Both the position numbers and the translations under genes were made by a program. The notes under the pieces were generated by a model. That model was given only the letters and a program-made list of their open reading frames with translations, searched no databases and was not told the origin of the DNA. Shown in pieces: positions 25,561 through 35,371 of a stretch of DNA of 64,000 nucleotides (position 1 is the stretch's first letter; every line of letters starts with the position of its first letter). Source of the DNA: an uncultured Mediterraneibacter sp. (lineage in GTDB: Bacteria; Bacillota; Clostridia; Lachnospirales; Lachnospiraceae); contig NZ_CAKRGI010000002.1 of assembly GCF_934330165.1 (NCBI RefSeq), forward strand, positions 1 through 64,000, read 5' to 3'.

Positions 25561-28500
25561 ATGAGTTTTGCACATTTACATGTCCATACGGAGTATAGTC
25601 TTCTGGATGGCTCGAACAAGATCAAAGAGTATGTTGCAAGAGTGAAAGAGCTGGGGATGAACAGTGCGGCAATTACGGATCACGGGGTCATGTACGGAGT
25701 GATCGATTTTTATCGGGAGGCACGTAAGCAGGGGATCAATCCGATTCTCGGATGCGAGGTCTATGTAGCTCCCAATTCCCGGTTTGACAGGGAAGTGACA
25801 GGCGGAGATGACCGGTATTATCATTTAGTACTGCTGGCTGAGAATAACGAAGGCTATGAGAATCTGACCAAGATCGTTTCCAAGGGATTTGTGGAAGGGT
25901 ACTACTATAAGCCGAGAGTAGATAAGGAGCTTTTAAGAACCTGTCATAAGGGGATTATTGCATTGAGTGCGTGTCTTGCAGGGGAAGTTCCAAGATATCT
26001 TACCAATGGGATGTATGAAGAGGCAAAAGAACGGGCTTTGGAGTATCAGGAGATTTTCGGAAAAGGAAATTATTTTCTGGAGCTTCAGGATCATGGGATC
26101 CCGGATCAGCAGCTGGTAAACCAGCAGCTGATGAAGCTGTCGCAGGAGACCGGGATTGAGCTGGTTGCTACGAATGATGTGCATTATACCTATGCAGATG
26201 ATGCAAAAGCACATGATATCCTGCTCTGTATTCAGACGGGAAAAAAGCTGTCGGATGAGAACCGGATGCGTTATGAAGGCGGGCAGTATTATGTGAAGTC
26301 CGAAGAAGAGATGGCAGAACTGTTCCCGTATGCAAGGCAGGCACTGGAGAATACGCAGAAGATCGCAGACCGCTGTTCTGTGGAGATCGAGTTCGGAGTG
26401 ACGAAGCTTCCCAAATATGACGTGCCGGAAGGCTATACTTCCTGGGAGTACCTGCAGAAGCTGTGTTATGAAGGCCTGGATCAGCGTTATGGGGCACCGT
26501 CGCAGGAGCTGAAAGACCGGCTTGCATATGAGCTGGATACGATCCGGCACATGGGATACGTCGATTATTTCCTGATCGTATGGGATTTTATCAAATATGC
26601 AAAAGACCATGGGATCGCAGTCGGACCGGGGCGTGGTTCAGCAGCGGGAAGTATCGTGTCCTATTGTCTGGGGATCACAACCATTGATCCCATCCATTAT
26701 CAGCTCCTGTTCGAGCGTTTCCTGAACCCGGAACGTGTATCCATGCCGGATATTGATGTGGATTTCTGCTATGAGAGACGGCAGGAAGTGATCGATTATG
26801 TAACGAGAAAATACGGAAAGGACTGCGTGGCTCAGATCGTTACATTTGGAACGCTTGCGGCAAGAGGTGTTATCCGTGATGTGGGAAGAGTCATGGATAT
26901 GCCTTATGCCTATGTGGATTCGATCGCCAAGATGATCCCCCAGGAGCTTGGGATTACGATTGATAAAGCTCTGCAGATGAATCCGGAGCTTCGTAAGCTT
27001 TATGAGTCGGATGAGACGGTGACGCATCTGATTGACATGGCAAAGCGACTGGAGGGACTGCCGAGGCACTGCTCGATGCATGCGGCAGGAGTGGTGATCT
27101 GTCAGAAGCCTGTAGAGGAGTATGTACCTCTTTCAAGGGCGGCAGATGGCACGATCACGACCCAGTTTATTATGACAACGCTGGAAGAACTGGGACTTTT
27201 GAAGATGGACTTCCTTGGACTGCGTACACTGACCGTGATTCAGAATGCGGTACAGCTTGCAAGAAAAAAGCAGCCGGAGCTTCAGATCGATAAGATTGAC
27301 TACAATGATAAGGCAGTGCTGGATTATATTGGCACAGGAAAGACGGAAGGGATCTTCCAGCTGGAAAGTGGAGGGATGAAGAATTTCATGAAAGAACTGC
27401 AGCCCCACAGCCTGGAGGATGTGATCGCCGGAATTTCTCTGTACCGTCCGGGTCCGATGGATTTCATTCCACAGTATATCCGGGGAAAGAACGACAGATC
27501 ATCCATCACATATGACTGTCCGCAGCTTGAACCAATTCTTGCACCGACCTATGGTTGTATCGTTTATCAGGAGCAGGTTATGCAGATCGTGCGTGATCTT
27601 GCAGGCTATACACTTGGACGAAGTGATCTTTTGCGCCGTGCCATGTCCAAGAAAAAAGCAGCGGTCATGGAAAAGGAACGGAAAACTTTCGTTTACGGCG
27701 ATGAAGAGACCGGTGTACCGGGATGCATAAAGAACGGGATTGATGAGCAGACTGCAAATAAGATCTATGATGAGATGATCGATTTTGCAAAATATGCTTT
27801 TAACAAGTCTCATGCGGCTGCTTATGCAGTAGTATCTTATCAGACGGCGTGGCTGAAATACTATTATCCGGTAGAGTATATGGCAGCCCTGATGACTTCC
27901 GTGATCGATAATCCGACGAAGGTTGCAGAATATATTTACGTCTGCCGTCAGATGGGGATCAAAATCCTTCCGCCGGATATCAACAAAGGGGAGGCAGATT
28001 TTTCAGTAGACGGTGGAGATATCCGTTATGGACTGGCTGCGATCAAGAGTATCGGCCGCCCGGTGATCCGTGCCATCGTGAATGACAGAAAGGAACTGGG
28101 TGAGTTCAGAAATCTGGAAGATTTTATCACCAGGATTTCAGGCCGGGAGCTGATGAATAAGCGGCTGGTGGAAAATCTCATCAAAGCTGGGGCATTGGAT
28201 GTTCTGGGTGGAACAAGAAAGCAGTTCATGAGTATTTATATTCAGATCGTCGATCATATGCAGCAGGAAAAGAAAAATTCTATGGTCGGCCAGATGAGCC
28301 TGTTCGATGTGGTGAGTGAGGAGCAGAAAGAAGAGTTTCAGATCAGAATGCCGGATGTCGGAGAGTATACAAAAGAGAATCTCCTTGGATTTGAAAAAGA
28401 GGTACTCGGAGTGTATGTCAGCGGCCATCCGCTGGAGTCTTATGAAGAAGAGTGGCGGAAGGTGATTTCTGCGACCACTGCTGATTTTCAGGTCGATCCC

Positions 28501-29034
28501 GAAGTCGGATATACGAAAGTCAGAGACGGGGCAAAGGAAATCATTGGTGGTATCATTGCGGAAAAGACGGTGAAGCATACCAGGACGAACCAGATGATGG
28601 CGTTTCTGACGGTAGAAGATCTTTTCGGAACAGTAGAAATAGTTGTATTTCCGAGGGACTATGAGAAGTATCGACAGTATCTTGAGGAAGATAATAAGAT
28701 CTTTGTAAAGGGAAGAGTTTCGGAAGAAGATGACAAGGCAAGCAAGCTGATCTGCGAGAAGATCCTTCCATTTGGGCAGAAAAAAAAGGAGTTATGGATC
28801 CAGTTCCCGGATAAGGAAACGTATCTGGAGGAAGAGGCAGTAACCTATGGATATCTGGCTGATTCAGAGGGAAATGATGAAGTCATGATCTACTGTGAGA
28901 AGGAAAAAATTGTGAAAAAATTGCCTGCGAATAAGAATATCGGTATAAATCCACAGATTTTGAGCAGGTTAATGAACCATTTTGGTGAAAATCGGGTAAA
29001 AGTAGTAGAAAAAGCTATTGAAAACCACTTCTAA
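25561..29034 (+). CDS. dnaE: DNA polymerase III alpha subunit
   Basis: 1157-residue replicative polymerase subunit of the DnaE type. The PHP domain comes first (FAHLHVHTEYSLLDG, ITDHGVMYG). The polymerase core has GPGRGSAAGS, the catalytic acidic motif PDIDVDF, and GIFQLESGGM. A helix-hairpin-helix and an OB-fold (MMAFLTVEDLFGTVEIVVFP) follow. The length and the OB-fold at the end fit DnaE1/DnaE3 rather than PolC, which would carry an exonuclease insert. The start has GAGGTGAAGG before it. Very likely essential. Confidence 0.95.
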   Translation: MSFAHLHVHTEYSLLDGSNKIKEYVARVKELGMNSAAITDHGVMYGVIDFYREARKQGINPILGCEVYVAPNSRFDREVTGGDDRYYHLVLLAENNEGYENLTKIVSKGFVEGYYYKPRVDKELLRTCHKGIIALSACLAGEVPRYLTNGMYEEAKERALEYQEIFGKGNYFLELQDHGIPDQQLVNQQLMKLSQETGIELVATNDVHYTYADDAKAHDILLCIQTGKKLSDENRMRYEGGQYYVKSEEEMAELFPYARQALENTQKIADRCSVEIEFGVTKLPKYDVPEGYTSWEYLQKLCYEGLDQRYGAPSQELKDRLAYELDTIRHMGYVDYFLIVWDFIKYAKDHGIAVGPGRGSAAGSIVSYCLGITTIDPIHYQLLFERFLNPERVSMPDIDVDFCYERRQEVIDYVTRKYGKDCVAQIVTFGTLAARGVIRDVGRVMDMPYAYVDSIAKMIPQELGITIDKALQMNPELRKLYESDETVTHLIDMAKRLEGLPRHCSMHAAGVVICQKPVEEYVPLSRAADGTITTQFIMTTLEELGLLKMDFLGLRTLTVIQNAVQLARKKQPELQIDKIDYNDKAVLDYIGTGKTEGIFQLESGGMKNFMKELQPHSLEDVIAGISLYRPGPMDFIPQYIRGKNDRSSITYDCPQLEPILAPTYGCIVYQEQVMQIVRDLAGYTLGRSDLLRRAMSKKKAAVMEKERKTFVYGDEETGVPGCIKNGIDEQTANKIYDEMIDFAKYAFNKSHAAAYAVVSYQTAWLKYYYPVEYMAALMTSVIDNPTKVAEYIYVCRQMGIKILPPDINKGEADFSVDGGDIRYGLAAIKSIGRPVIRAIVNDRKELGEFRNLEDFITRISGRELMNKRLVENLIKAGALDVLGGTRKQFMSIYIQIVDHMQQEKKNSMVGQMSLFDVVSEEQKEEFQIRMPDVGEYTKENLLGFEKEVLGVYVSGHPLESYEEEWRKVISATTADFQVDPEVGYTKVRDGAKEIIGGIIAEKTVKHTRTNQMMAFLTVEDLFGTVEIVVFPRDYEKYRQYLEEDNKIFVKGRVSEEDDKASKLICEKILPFGQKKKELWIQFPDKETYLEEEAVTYGYLADSEGNDEVMIYCEKEKIVKKLPANKNIGINPQILSRLMNHFGENRVKVVEKAIENHF

Positions 29035-29117
29035 ATAAGGTAGAATATTTGCGGAGTTGATAAAAAATAGACAATAGAAATCTTTATCAGACATTTCAGA
29101 GAAAGGGTGGAGATAAC

Positions 29118-30137
29118 ATGGCAGAGAATACTATGAATGAGAAAGAAAAATATCTGGACGAGATTGAGGATAAGATCCGTACGATCGGAGTTCTGACGAG
29201 TGGAGGAGACGCTCCTGGAATGAATGCGGCGATCCGTGCAGTCGTAAGACGTGCCCTTGCAAAAGGATTAAAGGTTCGCGGAATCCGCAGAGGATATCAT
29301 GGACTTCTGAAAGAAGAGATCATCGACCTGACAGCACGTGATGTGTCTGATATTGTTCAGCGTGGTGGTACAATTCTTCAGACAGCACGTTGCAAGACAA
29401 TGCGTACAGAAGAAGGACAGCAGAAGGCAGCTGCTATCTGTAAAAAGTATGGCATTGATGGTCTTGTAGTAATCGGAGGAGACGGATCATTTGCAGGAGC
29501 TCAGAAGCTTGCGAACCTTGGAGTTAATACGATCGGTGTTCCGGGTACGATCGATCTGGATATCGCCTGCACAGATTATACGATCGGATTTGATACAGCG
29601 GTTAATACAGCTATGTATGCGATCGATAAAGTCCGTGATACTTCTACATCTCATGAGAGATGCAGTGTCATTGAGGTTATGGGTCGTGATGCAGGATATC
29701 TTGCACTGTGGTGCGGTATTGCCAATGGAGCTGAGCGTATCCTGATGCCGGAAGAGCATGGATTTGATGAGAAAGCTCTTATCGAGGACATTCTTGAGAA
29801 TAAGAAACGCGGTAAACAGAATTATATCATTATCAACGCTGAGGGTGTTGGTGATTCTATCAACCTTGCAAAGAGAATTGAAGCGGCGACAGGCATTGAG
29901 ACAAGAGCTACGATCCTTGGACATATGCAGCGTGGTGGAAGCCCGACATGTAAGGACAGAGTTTACGCTTCTACAATGGGAGCTATGGCAGTTGACCTTC
30001 TCTGCCAGGGCAAGACAAACCGTGTTGTAGGATATCAGCATGGTGAGTTCATTGATTTTGATATCGAGGAAGCTCTTGCAATGAAGAAGAGCATTTCTGC
30101 ATACCAGTATGATGTGGCTAAGTCCCTTGCAATCTAA
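29118..30137 (+). CDS. pfkA: 6-phosphofructokinase
   Basis: 339-residue glycolytic enzyme that phosphorylates fructose 6-phosphate. GVLTSGGDAPGMNAAIRA binds the nucleotide. GGDGSFAGA and PGTID carry the Gly residues of ATP-dependent enzymes rather than the Asp and Lys of pyrophosphate-dependent ones. The catalytic loop reads TIDLDI, where the well-studied enzymes have TIDNDI. EVMGRDAGYLALWCG and LGHMQRGGSP are also present. A leader of about 20 residues precedes the usual start, and the ATG follows AAGGGTGGAG. It is 83 bp after dnaE, a pairing seen in other clostridia. Confidence 0.94.
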   Translation: MAENTMNEKEKYLDEIEDKIRTIGVLTSGGDAPGMNAAIRAVVRRALAKGLKVRGIRRGYHGLLKEEIIDLTARDVSDIVQRGGTILQTARCKTMRTEEGQQKAAAICKKYGIDGLVVIGGDGSFAGAQKLANLGVNTIGVPGTIDLDIACTDYTIGFDTAVNTAMYAIDKVRDTSTSHERCSVIEVMGRDAGYLALWCGIANGAERILMPEEHGFDEKALIEDILENKKRGKQNYIIINAEGVGDSINLAKRIEAATGIETRATILGHMQRGGSPTCKDRVYASTMGAMAVDLLCQGKTNRVVGYQHGEFIDFDIEEALAMKKSISAYQYDVAKSLAI

Positions 30138-30195
30138 TTAAGCATTGCAAATCCTGGTGATTCAAATTATAATATTATAAGGCAACGACATGATG

Positions 30196-30246
30196 ATAAT
30201 TCAGCCTTGTGGAGTCTTTGGAGTCCGCATGGCTGAATTTGTGTCA
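30196..30246 (+). terminator. Hairpin after pfkA
   Basis: AATTCAGCC (30198-30206) pairs with GGCTGAATT (30231-30239) and is followed by TGTGTCATT. The stem can be lengthened imperfectly. Likely a weak terminator before murI. Confidence 0.6.
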
Positions 30247-30278
30247 TTATAGAAAAATAGGGGAGAATATAGTCGGAT

Positions 30279-31100
30279 ATGATGAATAAAAAGACAGCTC
30301 CTGTCGGAGTATTTGATTCGGGAGTCGGAGGACTGACGGTTGCAAGAGAGATCAGCCGACAGTTACCGGATGAGAATATTGTTTATTTCGGAGATACTGC
30401 CCGCGTTCCTTATGGAAGTAAGTCGCAGAATACGATTATTCGTTTTTCGGAACAGATCATTCGTTTTTTGAAGACCAAAGAGGTGAAGGCAATCGTGATC
30501 GCCTGTAATACTGCAAGTGCATTGGCACTGGATGCGGTGAAAGATGAGTTTGATATCCCAATCCTGGGAGTGGTCATTCCGGGTGCGAGAGCGGCCGTGG
30601 AGGCGACGAAGAACAGGAAAGTCGGAGTAGTTGGAACAGAGGCAACGGTTCAGAGCGGGATGTATACGAAAGTGATCCGGGGAATGAACCCGGAGATCAC
30701 GGTCATTGAGAAGGCCTGCCCGTTGTTTGTACCTCTGGTGGAAGAAGGATTTAAAGAGCATCAGGTAACAGAGGAAGTGATCGAGTATTATCTGGAATCT
30801 ATGCGAAGTACGGATATTGATGCCATGATCCTTGGCTGTACGCATTATCCGCTGCTCAGATCCAAGATCCGGGCTTATATGGGGGACAAGATCCAGATTG
30901 TAAACCCTGCTTATGAGACAGCGATGGATCTGAAACGTCTGCTGGAAGAAAATGATATGGCGAATGACGGCACAGAAGGGCAGCACAGCAATTATTCATT
31001 TTATGTAAGTGATGCGGCGGAGAAGTTCAGAAAATTTGCAAATACAGTCATGCCATTTGATGTGCCGATAACGAATGTAGTGAATATAGAAGGATATTAA
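30279..31100 (+). CDS. murI: Glutamate racemase
   Basis: 273-residue enzyme that makes D-glutamate for peptidoglycan. GVFDSGVGGLTVAREI with the first acidic residue, the catalytic cysteines Cys76 (VIACNTAS) and Cys187 (LGCTHYPLL), and the GDTARVPYG loop are visible. Two consecutive ATGs could start the protein. It begins a short operon, with the DUF1934 gene 5 bp later and the symporter after that. Confidence 0.94.
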   Translation: MMNKKTAPVGVFDSGVGGLTVAREISRQLPDENIVYFGDTARVPYGSKSQNTIIRFSEQIIRFLKTKEVKAIVIACNTASALALDAVKDEFDIPILGVVIPGARAAVEATKNRKVGVVGTEATVQSGMYTKVIRGMNPEITVIEKACPLFVPLVEEGFKEHQVTEEVIEYYLESMRSTDIDAMILGCTHYPLLRSKIRAYMGDKIQIVNPAYETAMDLKRLLEENDMANDGTEGQHSNYSFYVSDAAEKFRKFANTVMPFDVPITNVVNIEGY

Positions 31101-31105
31101 AGATT

Positions 31106-31579
31106 ATGACAAAGGATGTATTTGTAAGTATTTCCGGTATGCACGAAGAGATCGCAGAGATGCCCGCAGTTGAAGAGGACGAGGCAGAAGCGATTGAAGT
31201 TGTGACTCCGGGCAGCTATTACTTCAGGAATGAGAAGCATTATATTGTATATGATGAGGCTGTGGAAGGGTCTTCTGAAATGATCAGAAACCGGATCAAG
31301 ATCACAGGAAATGGATGTGTGGAGATCGTAAAGAGTGGATTGTCAGATTCTCATATGATCTTTGAAAAGAATAAAAAGAACTCGACGTATTACCGGACAC
31401 CGTATGGACAGATGCTGATCGATGTGAATACCAGAGAGCTGGAGATTCAGGTGACAGAGGATGAAATTGATGTACGGATCGAGTATGAACTGGATGTAAA
31501 TCATGAGCCTATGGCGGAATGCAGGATCAAAATGAATATCATGTCCCGCAGCAATGGAAGTTTTTCCGTGTTAGGATGA
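31106..31579 (+). CDS. DUF1934 beta-barrel protein (YwiB-like)
   Basis: 157 residues with the DUF1934 layout: an N-terminal strand VFVSISGMHEE, PGSYYFRNEKHYIVYDE, KSGLSDSHMIFEK and TPYGQMLIDV, predicted to form a calycin-like small beta barrel. The function is unknown; homologues in Bacillus and clostridia often lie near murI or arginyl-tRNA synthetase. It starts 5 bp after murI with no ribosome site of its own in the gap other than within murI, so translational coupling is likely. Confidence 0.75.
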   Translation: MTKDVFVSISGMHEEIAEMPAVEEDEAEAIEVVTPGSYYFRNEKHYIVYDEAVEGSSEMIRNRIKITGNGCVEIVKSGLSDSHMIFEKNKKNSTYYRTPYGQMLIDVNTRELEIQVTEDEIDVRIEYELDVNHEPMAECRIKMNIMSRSNGSFSVLG

Positions 31580-31607
31580 GTGAATGGCACGGAAAGGATA
31601 AGGACAG

Positions 31608-33059
31608 ATGATAACGAAACTGATAGAAATTGTTTATTCATTTTTATGGGGAGACCTGATTCAGATCCCATTACCGGGAGGCAGCAGTGTGGGAATTTCA
31701 CTGCTGATTATTCTTCTGATCCCGATGGGAATTTATTTTACAGTAAGGACCCGGTTTCTCCCGATCCGGCTTTTCCCTGATATGGTGCGTGCATTGGTGG
31801 GGACAAAAGCGAAAAAAGATGCGGACGGTAAAAGTGAAAAAAAGGAAGAGAAGGAAAAGGGCAGTCTGTCCACATTCCAGACGCTGATCGTTTCAACGGC
31901 CACGCGGGTCGGGATGGGGAATCTGGTCGGAGTAGTTGCAGCAATTTCTGCAGGGGGTGCCGGAGCTGTATTCTGGATGTGGATCACGGCACTGATCGGT
32001 TCATCCACAGCGTTCATCGAGGCAACGCTTGCCCAGATTTATAAGGAAAAAGATCCTCTGTATGGTGGATACCGGGGCGGTCCTGCCTATTATATGCATC
32101 GTTATATGGAGCGGAGGCAGAAAAAGACAAAGCGTTATTCATTGATTGCAGTGTTGTTTGCGATATCAGGACTGATCTGCTGGTGCGGTATCAGTCAGGT
32201 GATCAGCAATTCAGTGGCATCTTCTTTTGAAAATGCATTTTCTATCCCTCCTCTTTATACAACCATTGTGCTTGTAGCAGTTGCGGCAGTGATCGTCTTG
32301 CGGAAGAATGCGACTGTGAAAGTACTGGATCTTTTGGTACCGGTTATGGCGGTATGCTATTTCGTTCTGACGATCGTGATCATTTTCATGAATATCGGAA
32401 GCCTTCCTGAGGTTTTTGTACGGATTTTTCAGGAGGCGTTCGGATTCCGGCAGATGGCAGCAGGAGGATTTGGTGCGGTGCTGATGAATGGAATCAAGAG
32501 AGGGCTTTTTTCAAATGAAGCAGGATCGGGTTCTGCTCCCTGTGCGGCAGCGGCAGCAGAATGTGAAAATCCGGTTCAGGCAGGACTGGTTCAGGCATTG
32601 GGAGTTTTTATTGATACCATTGTCATCTGCAGCTGTACAGCAATGATCATGCTTCTTGTGCCGGAAGATCTGGTGGCCGGGCTGTCAGGAATGGAACTTT
32701 TACAGACTGCCATGCAGTATCATCTTGGTGGATTTGGAGTGGTTTTTATAGCTGCGACATTGTTTATGTTCAGTTTTTCAACATTCCTTGGAATCCTTTT
32801 TTATGCGAGAAGCAATGTGGCTTATCTGTTCGGGGATCACTGGCTGCCACAGACGGCTTATAAAGTACTGGCACTGGTGATGCTTTTTGTAGGAGGGCTT
32901 GCGGCCTATACAGTTGTATGGGATCTTGGCGATGTCGGGATCGGTCTGATGACGATCTTTAATACCGCAATCTTGTATCTCCTTGGCGGAGAAGCATTAA
33001 AAGAGCTTCGGGAGTACGAGGCGGGAAAAGCACGCAGAAAGAAAAAAGCGAAAGAGTGA
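31608..33059 (+). CDS. AGCS-family sodium/alanine symporter
   Basis: 483-residue membrane protein with about ten helices. The family signatures GMGNLVGVVAAISAGGAGAVFWMW (start quoted), the GGPAYYM segment after YGGYR, and KRGLFSNEAGSGSAP are present. Members bring in alanine or glycine with Na+. It is the third gene from murI, 28 bp after the DUF1934 gene; uptake of alanine would fit with wall precursor synthesis, though that is only context. A strong terminator follows. Confidence 0.92.
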   Translation: MITKLIEIVYSFLWGDLIQIPLPGGSSVGISLLIILLIPMGIYFTVRTRFLPIRLFPDMVRALVGTKAKKDADGKSEKKEEKEKGSLSTFQTLIVSTATRVGMGNLVGVVAAISAGGAGAVFWMWITALIGSSTAFIEATLAQIYKEKDPLYGGYRGGPAYYMHRYMERRQKKTKRYSLIAVLFAISGLICWCGISQVISNSVASSFENAFSIPPLYTTIVLVAVAAVIVLRKNATVKVLDLLVPVMAVCYFVLTIVIIFMNIGSLPEVFVRIFQEAFGFRQMAAGGFGAVLMNGIKRGLFSNEAGSGSAPCAAAAAECENPVQAGLVQALGVFIDTIVICSCTAMIMLLVPEDLVAGLSGMELLQTAMQYHLGGFGVVFIAATLFMFSFSTFLGILFYARSNVAYLFGDHWLPQTAYKVLALVMLFVGGLAAYTVVWDLGDVGIGLMTIFNTAILYLLGGEALKELREYEAGKARRKKKAKE

Positions 33060-33131
33060 TCATGGAGGAGTGATCCGGGGAATAGAGAAGATCGGAAAAT
33101 AAAGAAATTTGGAAGCAGGATGAAAAGAATA

Positions 33132-33176
33132 AAAAAGTTCCGCTCCTGTCTGACTGGCAGGAGCGGAACTTTTTAC
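33132..33176. terminator. Bidirectional terminator, convergent genes
   Basis: A 17-bp perfect stem (33132-33148 with 33158-33174) with A and T runs on the two sides serves both the symporter gene and the minus-strand gene that ends at 33179. Confidence 0.93.
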
Positions 33177-33178
33177 TT

Positions 33179-33631
33179 TCAGTTCTTTTCTTTTTTGAAT
33201 CTTGAGAAAAGTCCTTTTTTCTTTTTCGTTGCAACTTCAGGAATACCACCGCGAACGCTCTTAATTCCCGTGATGTAAATACCGCTGAGAACGACTTTGG
33301 CTTCCTTTTTCACCGGAAGAACCTCAAATACTTTCTCCTCGCACATCAGAGTCATGATCTTTGGTCCGATCTTGGCTTTTACGATCGGCACTTTGGTACG
33401 TCTTAAGTACTTTGGGGTATTCTCAACAACAGCCGCCGGAAGTCCGGCCTCTTTCAGCTTCAACCTCTTTTTATCGATAACGAGCATACTGACGGTCTGT
33501 GCAACTGCATCCATCTGCTCTTTCTGCTCTGCCTGCTTTTTCTCTGCTTTCTTACCGAAGAAATACAATCCTACGCATATTCCGATGAGGACTACGAGGA
33601 CTACGAGAAAGATTATCATTCCTGTACTCAA
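33179..33631 (-). CDS. Small membrane-anchored protein of unknown function, TTG start
   Basis: 150 residues with one N-terminal membrane helix (about 4-25), then a charged coil (KKAEKKQAEQKEQ), a folded middle part and a basic C-terminus (KKKKGLFSRFKKEKN). The start codon is TTG at 33631: AGGAGGG lies 8 nt before it, while the first ATG is 12 nt further on and too far from the site. It resembles the conserved Lachnospiraceae proteins of this size with no assigned role. Orientation of the helix suggests the body is cytosolic and bound to the membrane, but this is a guess. Confidence 0.7.
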   Translation of the reverse strand: MSTGMIIFLVVLVVLIGICVGLYFFGKKAEKKQAEQKEQMDAVAQTVSMLVIDKKRLKLKEAGLPAAVVENTPKYLRRTKVPIVKAKIGPKIMTLMCEEKVFEVLPVKKEAKVVLSGIYITGIKSVRGGIPEVATKKKKGLFSRFKKEKN

Positions 33632-33851
33632 AATAAAACCCTCCTAAAACGCGGTATTTCCGCTTGATATGTATAGAATATTGTAGCATTCTTTAAAAGG
33701 AAGTGCAAGTAAAATTCAATTAGGGGTTACTTTTCACGAGAAAAACGAGTATACTGTTTATTGTGACGTATTTTACCCTGCAGACTGGAAAAGCGTGCAG
33801 GAGGAGTAACTCATTTATTTTTACGATTCAGAGAAAAGGAGTAAGAACTGG
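33632..33851. other. Divergent intergenic region before cls
   Basis: 220 bp between the minus-strand membrane protein and cls. A TATACT at about 33752 has TTACTT 17 bp upstream, a moderate candidate promoter for cls. Nothing else was recognised. Confidence 0.35.
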
Positions 33852-35327
33852 ATGCTTGAAATGCTTGGAACTGGTGTATCGACAGTGATTCATTTTATAA
33901 TGGACAATATTGTCATTATCAATATCATTCTTTCCCTGATCATTGTATTTTTTGAGCGAAGGTCACCGCAGGCTGTGTGGACATGGCTGCTGCTGTTGTA
34001 TTTTATACCGATCGTTGGATTTATCCTGTATCTGGTCATCGGCCAGGATTTCCACAAGAGCAGGATGTTCAAGGCAAAGGAGATTGAAGGAGAAGTCAAA
34101 TATGCAGTCCGGCGGCAGGAAGAGACGATCTACAAAAAGCAGTTAAAGCTTGCCAATCCCGAGCTTGACTGGTTCAGGGATCTGATGTTGTATAATCTGG
34201 AGGCTGGAAGTGCTGTGCTTACGGATAATAACGATATCCGTATTTATACAGATGGAAAAGAGAAATTCCGGGCCTTGATCCATGAGATGAAGCAGGCAAA
34301 AAAGTACATTCATATGCAGTATTATATTATACGGAGCGATGAGCTGTGGCAGGAGATTGAACCGGTACTGATCCAAAAGGCAAAAGAAGGCGTGGAGGTC
34401 AGAGTCTTATTTGACAGTATGGGCTGTAGGACGATGCATAAAAAAGACTGGGACCGACTGAAAGCGGGTGGTGTACAGATCGCAGAGTTTTTCCCGGCAT
34501 TGCTTGGAAAGCTGCAGCTTCGTATGAATTACCGGAACCACAGAAAGATCGTAGTCATAGACGGACGGATCGGGTTTGTCGGTGGATTCAATGTAGGCCG
34601 TGAATATCTGGGTCTGGATGAGAAGTTTGGCTACTGGCGGGATACACATCTGTGTATTGAGGGAGCAGCAGTTACGTCACTGGCGGTGAGGTTTGTGCTG
34701 GACTGGAATTATGCGGCAAAGGAAAATCTCTTTTTAAGAGATTCCCTTTTTGAGATCCCGCAGTATGTACGCAGAGGGCATGATCCGGTGCAGATCATTT
34801 CCAGCGGACCGGACTCTCAGACAAAGGAGATTCATGATAATTATCTCAGACTGATCCATCATGCAAAGGATCATGTCTATATACAGACACCGTATTTTAT
34901 TCCGGATGATTCTATTTTAGATGCCCTGAAGATTGCAAGTCAGTCGGGGGTTGATGTGCGGATCATGATCCCGTGCAAGCCGGATCATCCATTTGTATAC
35001 TGGGCAACTTATTCTTACATAGGTGAGATGGTGGCTGCCGGAGCAAAGTGCTATGTCTACGATAACGGATTTCTTCACGCAAAGACCTTGTCGGTGGATG
35101 GACTGGTGGCGTGCGTTGGAACTGCCAATATGGATATCCGCAGTTTTGCACTGAATTTCGAGGTGAATGCAACGATCTACAGTGAGCAGACGGTCGGAAG
35201 GCTGGAGGCAGCATTTGAAAATGATATTACAAAATGTACGCAGGTTACAAGGAAAGTTTATGATGAACGGAGTCTGCTCATCCGTGCAAAAGAGCAGTTT
35301 TCAAGGTTATTATCCCCACTTTTGTAA
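33852..35327 (+). CDS. cls: Cardiolipin synthase
   Basis: 491-residue membrane phospholipase D-type enzyme that joins two phosphatidylglycerols. Two N-terminal helices (about 18-35 and 43-63) precede two HKD motifs: HRKIVVIDG within NYRNHRK at about 230-245, and HAKTLSVDG near 413-421, each followed by VGGFN or VGTANMDIRSF. AAAGGAG precedes the ATG. Monocistronic. Length and layout fit the ClsA family. Confidence 0.94.
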   Translation: MLEMLGTGVSTVIHFIMDNIVIINIILSLIIVFFERRSPQAVWTWLLLLYFIPIVGFILYLVIGQDFHKSRMFKAKEIEGEVKYAVRRQEETIYKKQLKLANPELDWFRDLMLYNLEAGSAVLTDNNDIRIYTDGKEKFRALIHEMKQAKKYIHMQYYIIRSDELWQEIEPVLIQKAKEGVEVRVLFDSMGCRTMHKKDWDRLKAGGVQIAEFFPALLGKLQLRMNYRNHRKIVVIDGRIGFVGGFNVGREYLGLDEKFGYWRDTHLCIEGAAVTSLAVRFVLDWNYAAKENLFLRDSLFEIPQYVRRGHDPVQIISSGPDSQTKEIHDNYLRLIHHAKDHVYIQTPYFIPDDSILDALKIASQSGVDVRIMIPCKPDHPFVYWATYSYIGEMVAAGAKCYVYDNGFLHAKTLSVDGLVACVGTANMDIRSFALNFEVNATIYSEQTVGRLEAAFENDITKCTQVTRKVYDERSLLIRAKEQFSRLLSPLL

Positions 35328-35371
35328 GTGGTAAGGGTAATCATAGAATAATTTATACAAGGAGAAGAAAA

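Noticed and set aside
25933..26610. Minus-strand open frame of 225 codons inside dnaE
   Set aside because: Shadow of a secure DNA polymerase gene; no ribosome site or family.
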